The position numbers and the translations under genes were made by a program. Below, in pieces: positions 54,901 to 62,583 of a stretch of DNA of 64,000 nucleotides. The stretch comes from CBDAQD01 sp965275905. GTDB taxonomy: Bacteria; Pseudomonadota; Alphaproteobacteria; Rhizobiales; JAJFHC01. The stretch is taken from the NCBI GenBank assembly GCA_965275905.1, contig CBDHYJ010000009.1, forward strand, positions 1 to 64,000. The letters are read 5' to 3'. Each line of letters starts with the position of its first letter. Within the stretch, counting starts at the first letter, position 1. Under the pieces are notes generated by a model, which saw only the letters and a program-made list of their open reading frames with translations, ran no database searches and was not told the DNA's origin.

Positions 54901-56898
54901 GACGAGAACGAGGACATAGACTTTGAGGACCTCGCGTCGATCCTCATCGTACAGGCCAAGATCACAGGCACGGACTTCGATGGTGATATGTTCTATGACA
55001 CCATCCTGGTCGAAACCAAGGAGCATCTGGACAACTCCAGCGGCCTCGACAATCAGAACGATCTGAGGGGATTCGAATACAACGACACCATCATCGGTGC
55101 GTCCAATGCCGAGCCCGGCCTCTACAATGAAGCCTACCTGTACCTGTATGGCTATGGCGGCGACGATCTGCTGATCGGCGGAGCCAATGCCTACAACAAC
55201 ATCTATGGCGGCCGTGGCGACGACATCCTGATCGGCAACGACAAATATGACGAGCTTTACGGCAACGATGGCAACGACATCCTGATCGGCGGCGGGGGGG
55301 ACGACAATCTGGAAGGCGACGACGGCAAGGATATTCTCCGCGGCGGAGACGACAACGATACGCTCCAGGGCGAGGAGGACGACGACTATCTCGATGGCGG
55401 TGAGGGGACCGATACAGCGCTGTTCGAGGGGTATTCCACGGACTATGAGATTGGCTTTGCCGAAGATGAAGACGGTAATGTCATCGGGCTGACGGTGACG
55501 GACCGTTACGGGCCGGATGGCAAAGATACGCTCGTGAACATCGAAGAGATCGAATTCGAAGGCGATGACGAGACGTTCGACCTCACCAATCCGGTCCTGC
55601 TTCTCAACGAGGACGGCGCACTGGTCGGTACGTTCGAAGAGATCCAGCAGGCGGTGGATGCGGCCGACGACAACTTCACCGTCCTGATCACGTCCGGTAC
55701 CTATAACGAGAGCGTTACCGTCGACAAGCCGCTCCACTTCAAGGGCGTGGAGACCGACGGTCCGGTGATTGTCACGCCGCCGTCCGGATCGGCGTTCGAC
55801 GTCGACGGAGATCTTGGCGAGTTCAACACGCTCAGCTTCGACAATATCGAGTTCCGCGGCGCGGGCCGTTCGGGCATACAGCTCGATTCCGGCGATACCC
55901 TCGGCGAGCTTCGGGTCACCAACAGCACCTTCGCGGCAAACTTCACGAACGGCATCGAAGTCAACGGGGCCAATCTGACCTACGCCGCAATTATTGCCTC
56001 TGTTTTCATCGGCAACGGCGAACCTCAACCAGGGGTTCCGTCGACATCGGGTGACGGCGATATCCTGTTTTTCGAGTATAACGGCAACGCCCTTATCCAG
56101 AATGTTCAGATCACCGGTCAGGATCGCGGCAACGGTCCCCAGGAGAACGGAATCCAGTTCCGCAGCGATACGGGCAGCATTGGTGATGTGAAAATCGAGA
56201 ACGTCACCATCGACGGCATCTTCGAAAAGCAGCCGATCGCGTTCTTCAACTACGACGATCTCGACGGGCTCCAGATGGAGGATGTCACGGTCACCGCGGA
56301 CAGCCAGAACTTCAATACGGCGATGAACATCTCCGGCATCACGGATCCGGTCGACTTGAGCGACTCAACGCAGTTCGATAATGTCCAGTTCCCGAACCTG
56401 GCTGCGAACGGCGACATCGTCGCCGTGCAGGGTGATGATGGAAACAACGAATTGACCGGTGGTGACGAGGACAACTTCCTGCGCGGCTTCGGCGGCAACG
56501 ATACGCTGACCGGCAATGGCGGTGACGATGGGCTTGTCGGTTTAGAAGGCGAAGATACGCTGAACGGCGGTGCAGGCAGCAATACCCTGTCCGGCGGGAC
56601 GGAGGGCGACCTTTTCGTCTTCGACTCGGATGCGCTCGACGGCCTGCTCGACCAGGTGCTCGACTACAACCTGGCCGAAGGCGACCAGGTCGACCTGACC
56701 GACCTGTTCGATGTGGCTGGTGGAGACGTCAACGATTTCGTCGCCTACGATGACACGACCGGCAACCTGACTGTCGATGCTGATGGTGCCGGCGGCAATG
56801 CCGGAGAAGTCGTCGCGACCTTCACCAACACGCCGGTGGATATCGAGGTGCTGTTCACCGACTCCACGACGCCGGGCGACGACACGACCACGCTCTAA
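51988..56898 (+). CDS. Second giant RTX adhesin, LapA-like, with beta-helix domain
   Basis: This protein has 1636 residues. Residues 1-138 contain the N-terminal domain shared with the first giant (FTAAAGLVVPLPAGAVI; IQIGDLTIP), followed by TAAG at 139-142, a LapG-type site. Next are an aromatic/Gly-rich region, seven FEGGF-type repeats (386-420), and T1SS-143-like modules. RTX block one is encoded at about 55080-55420. A right-handed parallel beta-helix-like domain follows (GTFEEIQQAVDAADDNFTV through 56400), then RTX block two and the same type of secretion signal (LLDQVLDYNLAEGD). It is probably secreted by the same system and kept at the surface by its N-terminus. Confidence 0.92.
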   Translation: MSLDPNFISSARDGIEEFVDERTEALSFEDGSRFDGMMQVAQVNTGGFQVGNAQDGDFDPDAVTQSFTAAAGLVVPLPAGAVIDRILISGNDLVIITTSGSVYLVENGANIPPAIQIGDLTIPSEQIATALSEVPDIQTAAGPQGGSGPGSSGNNFSRFDIEDLGDGFDVGDLLQGLGLFFPGGPGSETTEDPPIEPVEPIIVDGGPEPVSAVLLEEDDLFGVFGAFFGGFEGFYGFEGSEGVPGGPPEQYNPFFVIAGFGEVIYDLEYGFEYLDYYDDFDFEDIFFPGFLGNLGGTLLFNTDLSFLEIFGGFGNDEDGSRDSGLRATGSFNLGTGDFSTVFDTSAIDVLNTGLTSNGQPVLFEISSDGKTLYAYTLEQAGNHGGYEGGYFEGGFFEGGFFEGGFFEGGFFEGGFFEGGYLGGDVLVRPVFEINIFDFAGSYTIELYNNLDHLPTEQGEEILPYNFPFITTDNGDGSTITGFFQAQFQDDAPVLVKDLLEVIFDAIVAFSEDPETDLSQFDWGLEALPEFFEFIADVFGDDVFDIDPVEDAGAFEFLYAFLQVVVGLEYGAVSEELLNNLDRDVHLNQVLGFEVGIDDGDNIEGSLGTYAEGFDYFNPYTEFFEYLFSHDHDEYYVPHAYNEYDEYEEEGHHDDHDDCPDGSVTTYGLLGALFGADYGEAREIVFNDAMAGLATVGGVQLQSKGEDVTYVISEDGTLLQAFASEGDDDEPRLVFEVELTDQIIGAFRFTLFDQLDHATPELEPEPVETPAIEQFNGTYYNGGLFEGIEEHLEEIVDPENGIQDGIGDVFAILEFLYDAVDSDGDVATGSFFVEVWDDEPYYADGYYGNMLADYGLAAHEEGQVLVGRLFVGADEPGDISFSPVEEQEFYSPGESESEGEDEYGLPSSFAGLSLEYTLSEDGRTLEARFNGDNDFNGLLLFSLAINADNLTYSFTLGDNLPALPENGENEENDENEDIDFEDLASILIVQAKITGTDFDGDMFYDTILVETKEHLDNSSGLDNQNDLRGFEYNDTIIGASNAEPGLYNEAYLYLYGYGGDDLLIGGANAYNNIYGGRGDDILIGNDKYDELYGNDGNDILIGGGGDDNLEGDDGKDILRGGDDNDTLQGEEDDDYLDGGEGTDTALFEGYSTDYEIGFAEDEDGNVIGLTVTDRYGPDGKDTLVNIEEIEFEGDDETFDLTNPVLLLNEDGALVGTFEEIQQAVDAADDNFTVLITSGTYNESVTVDKPLHFKGVETDGPVIVTPPSGSAFDVDGDLGEFNTLSFDNIEFRGAGRSGIQLDSGDTLGELRVTNSTFAANFTNGIEVNGANLTYAAIIASVFIGNGEPQPGVPSTSGDGDILFFEYNGNALIQNVQITGQDRGNGPQENGIQFRSDTGSIGDVKIENVTIDGIFEKQPIAFFNYDDLDGLQMEDVTVTADSQNFNTAMNISGITDPVDLSDSTQFDNVQFPNLAANGDIVAVQGDDGNNELTGGDEDNFLRGFGGNDTLTGNGGDDGLVGLEGEDTLNGGAGSNTLSGGTEGDLFVFDSDALDGLLDQVLDYNLAEGDQVDLTDLFDVAGGDVNDFVAYDDTTGNLTVDADGAGGNAGEVVATFTNTPVDIEVLFTDSTTPGDDTTTL
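53143..53247 (+). repeat. Seven 15-base repeats encoding FEGGF
   Basis: Seven tandem units translate as YEGGY, five FEGGF and FEGGY. Synonymous differences between units show they are not freshly duplicated. Copy number could still vary by slippage and change spacing in the adhesin. Confidence 0.92.
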
Positions 56899-56926
56899 CG
56901 CCGGGCACGAGATTTCGAAACACCGG

Positions 56927-56960
56927 ACCGGGGCCGCACATGCGGTCCCGGTTTCTCTTT
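56927..56960 (+). terminator. Rho-independent terminator after the second giant gene
   Basis: An 11-bp GC-rich stem with one G-U pair (56927-56937 with 56942-56952) and a 4-base loop is followed by TTTCTCTTT. Confidence 0.75.
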
Positions 56961-56996
56961 CGGGGTGTCGCCGGGGCCGCGACTTCAACCAGAGTC

Positions 56997-57060
56997 TTAA
57001 CGGTTTCTTAATGCCGGATCTTAACAAGACGTTAACGTTCAATGTTAACAATGAGTTAAC
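56997..57060. promoter_or_regulatory. Three phased CtrA-type boxes upstream of the second GHKL-like gene
   Basis: Three TTAA-N7-TTAA boxes start at 56997, 57021 and 57045, each exactly 24 bases after the last. Four of the six half-sites extend to TTAAC within 64 bases, plus a further TTAAC at 57110. The region (56899-57250) has no other gene. The boxes lie about 190-250 bases above the start at 57251. Confidence 0.75.
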
Positions 57061-57250
57061 GGGAGTCCTTGAGCATTCGTCAAAGATGGCGGAAATGCTG
57101 GCCGAAAAATTAACAGAGTCTTATCAAGGCCTTGGCGCCGGCGCCTGAGACATCGAATCTAAGACCGCATCTTAAGAACTGTCGCCCTCGCTTCATGTGA
57201 GGCGCGCTGGCATAATCGACCACGTCCCCGTCCTCCGAACCGGATCCGCC

Positions 57251-58117
57251 ATGACCGAAATTCCGCCACTGCGCAAACCTGCCGTCTGCTTCCTCCTGAC
57301 CCAGGACTATCTCGTGGCGGCCAACCACGGCCGGCCGTTCTCGCTGGAGGGGCTGCATGCGGCGTGCCGGATCCGCAAGAGTTCGAAGACGACCAAGAGC
57401 CACCGGTTCTTCGCCGACCGGGCCGAGGCCGCCGCCGCCGTGGAGAAGGTGCGCGACCAGATGATCGCCGCGGCCGTCGAGGCGCCGGACAAGATCGTCA
57501 ACAACGCCATCAACGAGGCGAAGATCAAGCGGCAGCTTGCCGGCAAGCTGATCCGGGAGCTGCTGCTCAACGCCAACGATGCGGTCGGGCTGAAGCAGAT
57601 CGGCGGCAAGGGCCTCGGCTTCAAGACGCTGCTGGTCGCGACCGACACGCCGCGCGTTCACTCCGGCCCGCTGTCGTTCCGTTTCGACCGGGAGCTGTCC
57701 CGTGCGGCCTATGACGGTGCCGGCATCGATACCGGCGGCGATCGGTTCCCGGCCATGAGCCTTCCCTTCGGCGCCAGCCCCGAGGACGAGCCCGACCCGG
57801 TCCGGCAACTGTTGACCGAATACGACACGGCGATCGTGCTGCCGTTCCGCAGCGAACGGTCGCGCAAGGTCACGGGCATGGAATGGGAACGCAGGGTGCG
57901 TGACGTGAACATGGTGCGCAAGTTCCCCGCACTCCACACCGTCATCTGGCAGCGGGCGGACGACACCGAGACCAGCAAGCGCATCTGCCTCGAAGAGGAC
58001 AGCCGGAACATCCGCGTGTTCGACGAAGGCCAGATCACGAGCGCACGGCCGATGGTGCTGCGCAACCCGCGGCGGCCCGCCCCTGAAGGTGCGGGTGCCG
58101 GCGACGGCTCAGGCTGA
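57251..58117 (+). CDS. GHKL/sacsin-like ATP-binding-motif protein, partner of the second giant adhesin
   Basis: This 288-residue paralogue of the protein at 50358-51173 has the same order of motifs: YLVAANHGRPFSLEGL, SSKTTK, a helical spacer, then RELLLNANDAV (E103, N107, D110) and GGKGLGFKTLLVATDTPRV. The two proteins align end to end with moderate identity. ATG at 57251 is chosen; a GTG at 57197 would add 18 unlikely residues. It is preceded by three CtrA-type boxes. It overlaps the convergent HD-GYP gene by 9 bases. Function unknown. Confidence 0.85.
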   Translation: MTEIPPLRKPAVCFLLTQDYLVAANHGRPFSLEGLHAACRIRKSSKTTKSHRFFADRAEAAAAVEKVRDQMIAAAVEAPDKIVNNAINEAKIKRQLAGKLIRELLLNANDAVGLKQIGGKGLGFKTLLVATDTPRVHSGPLSFRFDRELSRAAYDGAGIDTGGDRFPAMSLPFGASPEDEPDPVRQLLTEYDTAIVLPFRSERSRKVTGMEWERRVRDVNMVRKFPALHTVIWQRADDTETSKRICLEEDSRNIRVFDEGQITSARPMVLRNPRRPAPEGAGAGDGSG

Positions 58118-60175
58118 CGGACCCTCGTCCGGGAACAGCCGTTCCATGATCGTCTGCGGTCCGCCTTCGGCGATCGCCGTCTCAAGGACCTCCAGCAGGG
58201 CGGGATCATACTTCGCCGACTCGGCCTTCAGGATTTCCAGCGCGCGCTCCGGCGTGTTGGCGGGCCTGTAGGCGCGCGGGCGGACGAGCGCGCAGAAGGC
58301 GTCGGCCAGACCCAGCACCCGCGCGGCACGGGGGATAGCGTCGCCGCTCTCGCCCTTGGGATAGCCGGAGCCGTCGAGGCGCTCGTACATCTGGCAGACC
58401 GTCTCGCGGACCGGATAGCCGAAGTCGAGGCCGTCCAGCATGCGTTCCAGATGATCGACATGCCGGCGCAGCGTTGCCGTTTCCTCATCGGTTAACGGAC
58501 TGCTCTTGCGCAGGATGTCCTTCGGCACGAAGAGTTTGCCGATCTGGAAAAGGCTGGAGCAGATGTCGATGGTCTCCGCTTCCTCGACGCTCAGGGCCGC
58601 GCGGCGGGCCAGGTCGACCCCGAGCTTCCGGACGAACGCCGATTGCCCATGCAGGTAGGGGTCCGAGAGCTCGACGGCTTTCAAATAGGCGACGATGGTC
58701 TGAGCGGCGGCCTGTTCGCGGCGCATGGCCGAAAGCCGCTCCTCGGTGCGGTCATGGATGACGGTGAGGAAGCCGCCGGTTCCGCCATCAAGGCTGGCAA
58801 GCGGCACCGCCTCGATATCGACCAGCGTTTCGCCGTCCGCGATGGCAAGCTTTTCATTGAGCGGGCCCTGATCTGTGATGCCGGCCGCCCGGTCTTTTTC
58901 GCGCGTCCGAAGACGTCCCGCCAGGCCTGCGTCGAATAGGTCGTCACTGGTCTTGCCGACAATGCTGTCCGCATCGTGGCCGGTCAGCCGGGCGAAGGCC
59001 GGGTTGGCCACAGTGTACCGCCCGTCACGGCCCTTCAGCGCAATGCCATCGGTGATCGTCTCGTTGATGCGTGCCAGGAGTTGCCGTTGCGCATCGATGC
59101 GAAGAGCGGCGGTTTCGTGCTGTTCGGCCATGGCCTCGTTGAATTGCCGGGTCTGGTTCAGCCACAAGGCGATCATGACGAGTATCAGGAACACCATCAG
59201 CGCAAGTGTCATGGCGATGACTGCCCGGCGATCCGTTTCAAGCGGAGCGAGAGCGATGCCGGTGGGGAGTTGGACAAGCAAAGTCCACGGGCTGTTTCCG
59301 ATCGCGGTCGCGGCCGTATAGACCTCTCCTTCCGCGCCATTGCCCGGGGTGGCCGCGAAAGTACCCGGTGCGACAGGCGCATTGCCTGACTGGCGGGTGA
59401 CCAGTGCGCCGGACTTGTCGCGGGATACGGTCACCTCCGGATCTCCAGGGGCGACAAGGCTGTAGCGCTCGGTCCGGTCGAACCATGGTGAAGGTGCGAG
59501 GAAAGCCGTGAGATCAACGGCCACGGATGCCTGAACCAGAAGTGCGCCCACGGGCGCTTTTCCGGCGCCGCCGGGCGACGCGATCGGCAGGATCAGGTCG
59601 AGGACGTGACCGCCGTCACTGCTAAGCACAAGGATCGTCGATGCGTCAGGCTTGATGAGGCCGCGCGCGGCGGCGCCTTGAGCGTCGGAAACCGGGGCCG
59701 CACCGGCACTGCCGAGGAGGGGAGTTCCCCTGGCATCGAGCAGATGGGCCTGCTTCAGGCCGTTCTTTTCGACGAACTCGGTGAGCACGGTTTCGACGTA
59801 ATTCTTCTGTTGAAGCAGGTAGAAGGGCAGTTCGCTGGCGGCGTCACGGCTGGACGTTTCCGATGCGAACAGGGCAACCAGTTCGCTTTTCACGATCTCG
59901 GCCGGCAGCCGGGTCAGGCCGTCGAGCCACGTTGTGATCACCTGGGCCCGGCCCGATCCGAGCAGCTTCAAGCGCTCCTCGACATCGGCCTCGATCGCCG
60001 TCCTGCGGTTCTCCATGTAGATCGAGCTCGCGACCGCGCAGGCGGCAAGCAGGGTCGTCAGGCAGACAAAGAAGAACGCCGCGAAAACACGGCGGCGCGG
60101 GGCGGAGGGTTCAGTCGGCGAGGCGGACAACGCGGTCGTCGGAGGGTTGCTGTGCTGAATTTGATCTGTCGCCAT
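58109..60175 (-). CDS. Membrane sensor with PAS and degenerate HD-GYP domain, candidate LapD substitute
   Basis: This 688-residue inner-membrane protein has a first membrane helix (about 29-51) and a large periplasmic sensor (52-315, Cache-like). A second helix (about 319-339), a PAS domain (about 368-480) and an HD-GYP domain (about 495-640) follow. Metal ligands are lost: the first His is Q511 (HGQS), the HD pair reads FQ at 543-544 (SLFQIGK), and the HH pair reads MY at 596-597. The GYP itself is kept (DGSGYP). It is probably not a phosphodiesterase but may still bind c-di-GMP. Its gene overlaps lapG by 65 bases, so coupled production is likely. Confidence 0.9.
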   Translation of the reverse strand: MATDQIQHSNPPTTALSASPTEPSAPRRRVFAAFFFVCLTTLLAACAVASSIYMENRRTAIEADVEERLKLLGSGRAQVITTWLDGLTRLPAEIVKSELVALFASETSSRDAASELPFYLLQQKNYVETVLTEFVEKNGLKQAHLLDARGTPLLGSAGAAPVSDAQGAAARGLIKPDASTILVLSSDGGHVLDLILPIASPGGAGKAPVGALLVQASVAVDLTAFLAPSPWFDRTERYSLVAPGDPEVTVSRDKSGALVTRQSGNAPVAPGTFAATPGNGAEGEVYTAATAIGNSPWTLLVQLPTGIALAPLETDRRAVIAMTLALMVFLILVMIALWLNQTRQFNEAMAEQHETAALRIDAQRQLLARINETITDGIALKGRDGRYTVANPAFARLTGHDADSIVGKTSDDLFDAGLAGRLRTREKDRAAGITDQGPLNEKLAIADGETLVDIEAVPLASLDGGTGGFLTVIHDRTEERLSAMRREQAAAQTIVAYLKAVELSDPYLHGQSAFVRKLGVDLARRAALSVEEAETIDICSSLFQIGKLFVPKDILRKSSPLTDEETATLRRHVDHLERMLDGLDFGYPVRETVCQMYERLDGSGYPKGESGDAIPRAARVLGLADAFCALVRPRAYRPANTPERALEILKAESAKYDPALLEVLETAIAEGGPQTIMERLFPDEGPSA

Positions 60176-61139
60176 TCACGTATTGCGCAACGAACTTCCG
60201 TTTGATGTCGGGCGTCGTGATGTGGGCCCAGCGTGTGGTCAGGTTGACCGAGTAGACCGCTTCGTACTGAAGCACGTACTGGTGGGGCACCGGCTCGTCG
60301 AAAAGACTGTCCATAATGAAGGTTTTGTTGTCAAGCTCGACCGCCAGAACCGCGTGCCCGATCTTGCGGATGGTGTCCATGACCACGACTATGCGTATCT
60401 GATCGTTGGAGAATCCGAGTTCGAGCAGGCTGAAGAACTTGACCACCGAATAGTCTTCGCAGTCGCCGGCAGAGCCCATTACCTGCCCCGGTGAGGCCCA
60501 ATAGTCGGCCTTGCCGAATCGCACGTCGTCGGTGCGGTAGGTAATGGACCGGTTGACGAACCTGTTGAGCCGCCGCATCTGCTCGAGCTTCGGCAGTCCC
60601 TTGAGCGCCACGAGCTTCTTGCGCCAGGCCTTCAGGTGAGCCGGACAGCGAGAATCGCCGGCATCGCAATGAGCGTAGTTCCGGCGCTCGGCGGCAATCC
60701 GCCCGCGGACAAGGGCCCACTCGCGAATGGCCGACAGCTTGCCGGCCCTGAATTCGATCGAACCCAACACGCCAAACGGCGAGCGTTTCGGCTTGAGAGC
60801 CTCGCGCTTGGGCTTGCTGACAGGGACGGGAACGGAAGCCGCGTTCAGGGCGACACGGTCGCGCGCGGTCCGTTCCGCGCTTGCCGGAGCATTCAGGGAA
60901 GACTCCGCAGCACTGATCGCGGCGGCATCCACCGGGCTGAGCATGAGCGCAAACGCGCCCAGCACGGCAGCCGCAGAGGCCACGCGTGTACGCCTCGCGC
61001 TTTGCAAACGCTTAACCAAGGACTCAGATTTTTGGGTATTTGGCCCCCCAAGACGTGCTGAACCAAATATTAATCCCGCTTTATCTTTCCCGTAGTGCCT
61101 CGTCCCGCGCCTTGATGATTGGCTTGAGCAGGTAATCAA
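60111..61139 (-). CDS. lapG: LapG-like periplasmic cysteine protease
   Basis: This bacterial transglutaminase-like cysteine peptidase has up to 342 residues. The core reads LPKLEQMRRLNRFVNRSI, TDDVRFGKADYW, GDCEDYSVVKFF, IGHAVLAVEL and IMDSLFD. Counting from 61139, the triad is C227, H262, D277, with D226 and E228 as the calcium ligands known from LapG. A signal peptide is present (VASAAAVLGAFALMLSPVDA). The start is uncertain: the ATG at 61139 lies inside the lapC-like gene, and a TTG at 61019 would give a more typical signal peptide. It should cut the two giants at PAAG and TAAG. Confidence 0.9.
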   Translation of the reverse strand: MITCSSQSSRRGTRHYGKDKAGLIFGSARLGGPNTQKSESLVKRLQSARRTRVASAAAVLGAFALMLSPVDAAAISAAESSLNAPASAERTARDRVALNAASVPVPVSKPKREALKPKRSPFGVLGSIEFRAGKLSAIREWALVRGRIAAERRNYAHCDAGDSRCPAHLKAWRKKLVALKGLPKLEQMRRLNRFVNRSITYRTDDVRFGKADYWASPGQVMGSAGDCEDYSVVKFFSLLELGFSNDQIRIVVVMDTIRKIGHAVLAVELDNKTFIMDSLFDEPVPHQYVLQYEAVYSVNLTTRWAHITTPDIKRKFVAQYVNGDRSNSAQQPSDDRVVRLAD

Positions 61140-62412
61140 GGATGCTTTTCTTCCCTGTTAGTATGTCGACTGATGCGACCATTCCGGGAATTATAGGCAG
61201 ATCTTCGTTACCTTTGCCTAAAGACGCCTTTTCTGTACGGACAGTGACGGTGTAGAAGCGTTCGCCGCTGACTTCGTCGAGCACGGTGTCAGCGGAGATC
61301 CGCTCGACCTTGCCCTGGAGCCCTCCGTAGATGGAGAAGTCGTAAGCGGTGATCTTGACCAGAGCGCTCTGGTCCGGGTGGATGAAGGCGATGTCGGCCG
61401 GCCGGATGCGGGCCTCGACCAGAAGCGTGTCGGCAAGCGGCACGATCTCGACGAGGTCCTCGCCGGCCTTGATCACACCGCCGACCGTATTGACATTGAG
61501 CTTGTTGACGATGCCGTCGACCGGCGAACGGACATCGGTGCGCACGACCTTGTCGGTCGCCGCCTTCATGGTTTCCCTGGCCACGGCGAGGTCCGCCTGG
61601 CGCTGGTTCAGTTCCGACTGTGCGTTCTGGCGGAAGACCAGGATCTGTTCGTCGATCTGGCGCTGCGCCTCGCGCATGGCGGATTCAAGCCGGGGGATGA
61701 TCTTGCGGGTGGCATCGATCTGACCCTGTAGATCGGCAATCTCGCGTTGCAGGCGGAGAACGTCCGTCTTCGGTACGATGCCGGATTCGGCGAGCGGGGC
61801 CTTCAGCGTGTTCTCCTCTTCCGCGATCGAGAGGTTCTTCTCGAAGCGGTTGAGATTTGCCTTCTGCTCGGCGTGCTCCAGGGTCCGCTGCTCCAGCCGG
61901 TCCCTCAAGATCCCGATCTGGTTCTGGAGGTTGTCCTGCCGGACCTTGAACAGTCGTCGTTCGTTGGCAACGATGTCGGGAGCGTTCTTTACCAGGTCTT
62001 CCGGGAACGATATCGATTGCGATGCTCCACGGTCGTACTCCGATTGCAGCCTCGCGATCTGGGCGCTGAGGCTGGCCTGCCTGACTTTCAGCTCGCCGAG
62101 ATTGGACGCAAAGCTTGTGTCATCGATCCGGAGCAGGACCTGGTTCTTCTTGACCGTGTTGCCGACACGGATCGCAAGTTCCTCGACGATGCCGCCTTCA
62201 AGACTCTGCACGATCTGGATCTTGCTCGACGGCACGATCGTGGCGTCGCCGCGCGTGACCTCATCGATCTTCGCGAGCGCCGCCCAGACGAGAAAGACGA
62301 TGAACAGGCTCGAGACTGTAAACAGAAAGATGAAGGTGATTTTCGGTGGGCCCTTGAACGCAGCCGCATTGATATCGCTGGCATAGTCCAGGTCTTCACG
62401 CTCGACATACAT
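61081..62412 (-). CDS. Type I secretion membrane fusion protein (HlyD/LapC type)
   Basis: This 443-residue protein has one N-terminal membrane helix (TFIFLFTVSSLFIVFLVWAAL) and a lipoyl half-motif (IVQSLEGGIVEELAIRVG). A long coiled coil (about 110-275) and the second lipoyl half with RTDVRSPVDGIVNKL follow. The family C-terminus is SVDILTGKKSILDYLLKPI. It links the LapB-type exporter to TolC. It is the first gene of a minus-strand operon with lapG and the HD-GYP protein. Confidence 0.94.
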   Translation of the reverse strand: MYVEREDLDYASDINAAAFKGPPKITFIFLFTVSSLFIVFLVWAALAKIDEVTRGDATIVPSSKIQIVQSLEGGIVEELAIRVGNTVKKNQVLLRIDDTSFASNLGELKVRQASLSAQIARLQSEYDRGASQSISFPEDLVKNAPDIVANERRLFKVRQDNLQNQIGILRDRLEQRTLEHAEQKANLNRFEKNLSIAEEENTLKAPLAESGIVPKTDVLRLQREIADLQGQIDATRKIIPRLESAMREAQRQIDEQILVFRQNAQSELNQRQADLAVARETMKAATDKVVRTDVRSPVDGIVNKLNVNTVGGVIKAGEDLVEIVPLADTLLVEARIRPADIAFIHPDQSALVKITAYDFSIYGGLQGKVERISADTVLDEVSGERFYTVTVRTEKASLGKGNEDLPIIPGMVASVDILTGKKSILDYLLKPIIKARDEALRER

Positions 62413-62583
62413 ACCGCACCGTCCGCAGAAATTGTCGCCTCAAACCGCCTGAAAACTCAGAAAAACACTGTTCAGCCGGCCGCTCCGCCCAAGCGAGCGC
62501 GGAGTATAGCGCACCGCGGCGCCCGCCGGTATCACACTATATCAATTTGGTTAGCGGCCGCGGGAGTACAACCCCATCGCGCC

